Shown in pieces: positions 5,501-5,774 of a stretch of DNA of 5,774 nucleotides (position 1 is its first letter; every line of letters starts with the position of its first letter). This stretch comes from Saprospiraceae bacterium (GTDB lineage Bacteria; Bacteroidota; Bacteroidia; Chitinophagales; Saprospiraceae), in assembly GCA_020437045.1 (NCBI GenBank), contig JAGQWV010000520.1, forward strand, positions 1-5,774. Direction: 5' to 3'. Below the pieces are notes generated by a model, which was not told the origin of the DNA, searched no databases, and saw nothing but the letters and a program-made list of their open reading frames with translations. A program made the translations under genes and the position numbers.

Positions 5501-5774
5501 GCATAGTTTTACCTACTGATTCTGGAATAATGCATACGGGTCCGGATCGTTTTTGAAGCAATAGGCAAACCAGCAACTAGTAGATCAACGCATGGGTTAT
5601 GTTGAATAATTTTAATAAGATTTTTGATGAGGTCCGAGGCGCAAAACGCAGATGTAGCCGTAGCTACAGCGAGTCTTTGCAACGAATGGAGATCGCAAAA
5701 AGATATTTAAATTAACGGCAATAATCGATGCATTGGCGTGGGTAAGTAAGAAGCGAAAAACAAAACCGAAGTAT
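5501..5774. other. Intergenic region upstream of the S74 gene; no convincing gene
   Basis: Neither strand carries a frame with recognisable protein features. The notable content is the large imperfect palindrome at 5608-5713. Around it are two similar decamers in direct orientation, GCATGGGTTA (5590-5599) and GCGTGGGTAA (5736-5745), 8 of 10 matching. Before the palindrome, TCAAC (5585-5589) and GTTGA (5601-5605) form another short inverted repeat. The region to the right edge could be the start of another intergenic segment or the end of a gene outside the window. Confidence 0.5.
5608..5713. repeat. Large imperfect palindrome, candidate interspersed repeat element
   Basis: The two halves are imperfect reverse complements centred near 5660. 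The core is a perfect TGTAGC-CGTA-GCTACA hairpin (5653-5668). It is flanked by CGC (5647-5649) pairing with GCG (5669-5671) and GCAAA (5641-5645) pairing with TTTGC (5676-5680). Outside lie AT-rich arms in which AATTTTAATAAGATTTTTG (5608-5626) resembles the complement of 5695-5713. The whole could fold into a stem of about 50 pairs with interruptions. Its form fits a REP/MITE-like non-coding repeat; that it recurs elsewhere in the genome is inference, since only one copy is present here. All three frames across the core are open, so spurious small proteins are easily called. Confidence 0.5.

Noticed and set aside
5599..5715. 38-residue plus-strand frame across the palindrome (start MLNNFNKIF)
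   Set aside because: It is explained by the palindromic element, which is open in several frames; no homologous pattern, signal or ribosome-binding site seen.
1..5774. CRISPR array, tRNA/rRNA, transposase, defence or phage module
   Set aside because: No spaced direct repeats, cloverleaf or rRNA sequence was seen, and every long reading frame is assigned to a non-defence, non-mobile family; the S74 gene has no phage neighbours.

Overview
The window is chromosomal DNA from a member of the Bacteroidota, most likely of the Saprospiria type. The supporting signs are a protein ending in a gliding-motility-type (CHU_C / type IX secretion type B) C-terminal domain, a DUF1573 lipoprotein, a secreted Peptidase_S74 'tail fiber' protein, A-rich leaders with little Shine-Dalgarno pairing, and two exact TAnnTTTG boxes (the Bacteroidota -7 promoter consensus) immediately upstream of genes. 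The class-level guess rests on the look of the LamG/CHU_C protein and is inference.

Layout. From the left edge to 763 (minus strand) lies tatC, whose last segment is cut off by the window. A divergent intergenic region (764-929) carries the two TAnnTTTG boxes, one per direction, and two small tandem inverted repeats. On the plus strand follow a CaCA-family Na+/Ca2+ antiporter (930-1856), a YbaB/EbfC nucleoid-associated protein (1937-2257), a secreted LamG + CHU_C protein (2263-3474) and a DUF1573 lipoprotein (3493-3993). The last three are separated by only 5 and 18 bases and probably form an operon, possibly with the antiporter (80-base gap). Between this cluster and the convergent S74 gene is a 294-base gap with a weak hairpin/T-run next to the lipoprotein stop, several hairpin-forming segments, and a strong plus-strand intrinsic terminator at 4226-4268. 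That terminator is over 230 bases past the nearest plus-strand stop, so the gap may encode a small structured RNA or a long structured 3' UTR. A secreted S74-domain protein occupies 4288-5466 on the minus strand. The last 270 bases contain no convincing gene but hold a roughly 106-base imperfect palindrome (5608-5713) that looks like an interspersed element.

How the genes fit together. No single pathway is encoded. TatC (Tat export), the antiporter (inner-membrane ion transport) and YbaB (nucleoid) are housekeeping-type genes. The LamG/CHU_C, DUF1573 and S74 proteins are envelope or surface proteins reached by Sec export, with type IX secretion for the CHU_C protein. I see no defence system, CRISPR array, tRNA, rRNA, transposase or phage module. 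The least explained parts are the structured gap at 4038-4268, the palindrome at 5608-5713, and an atypical residue in TatC's signal-peptide-binding motif.
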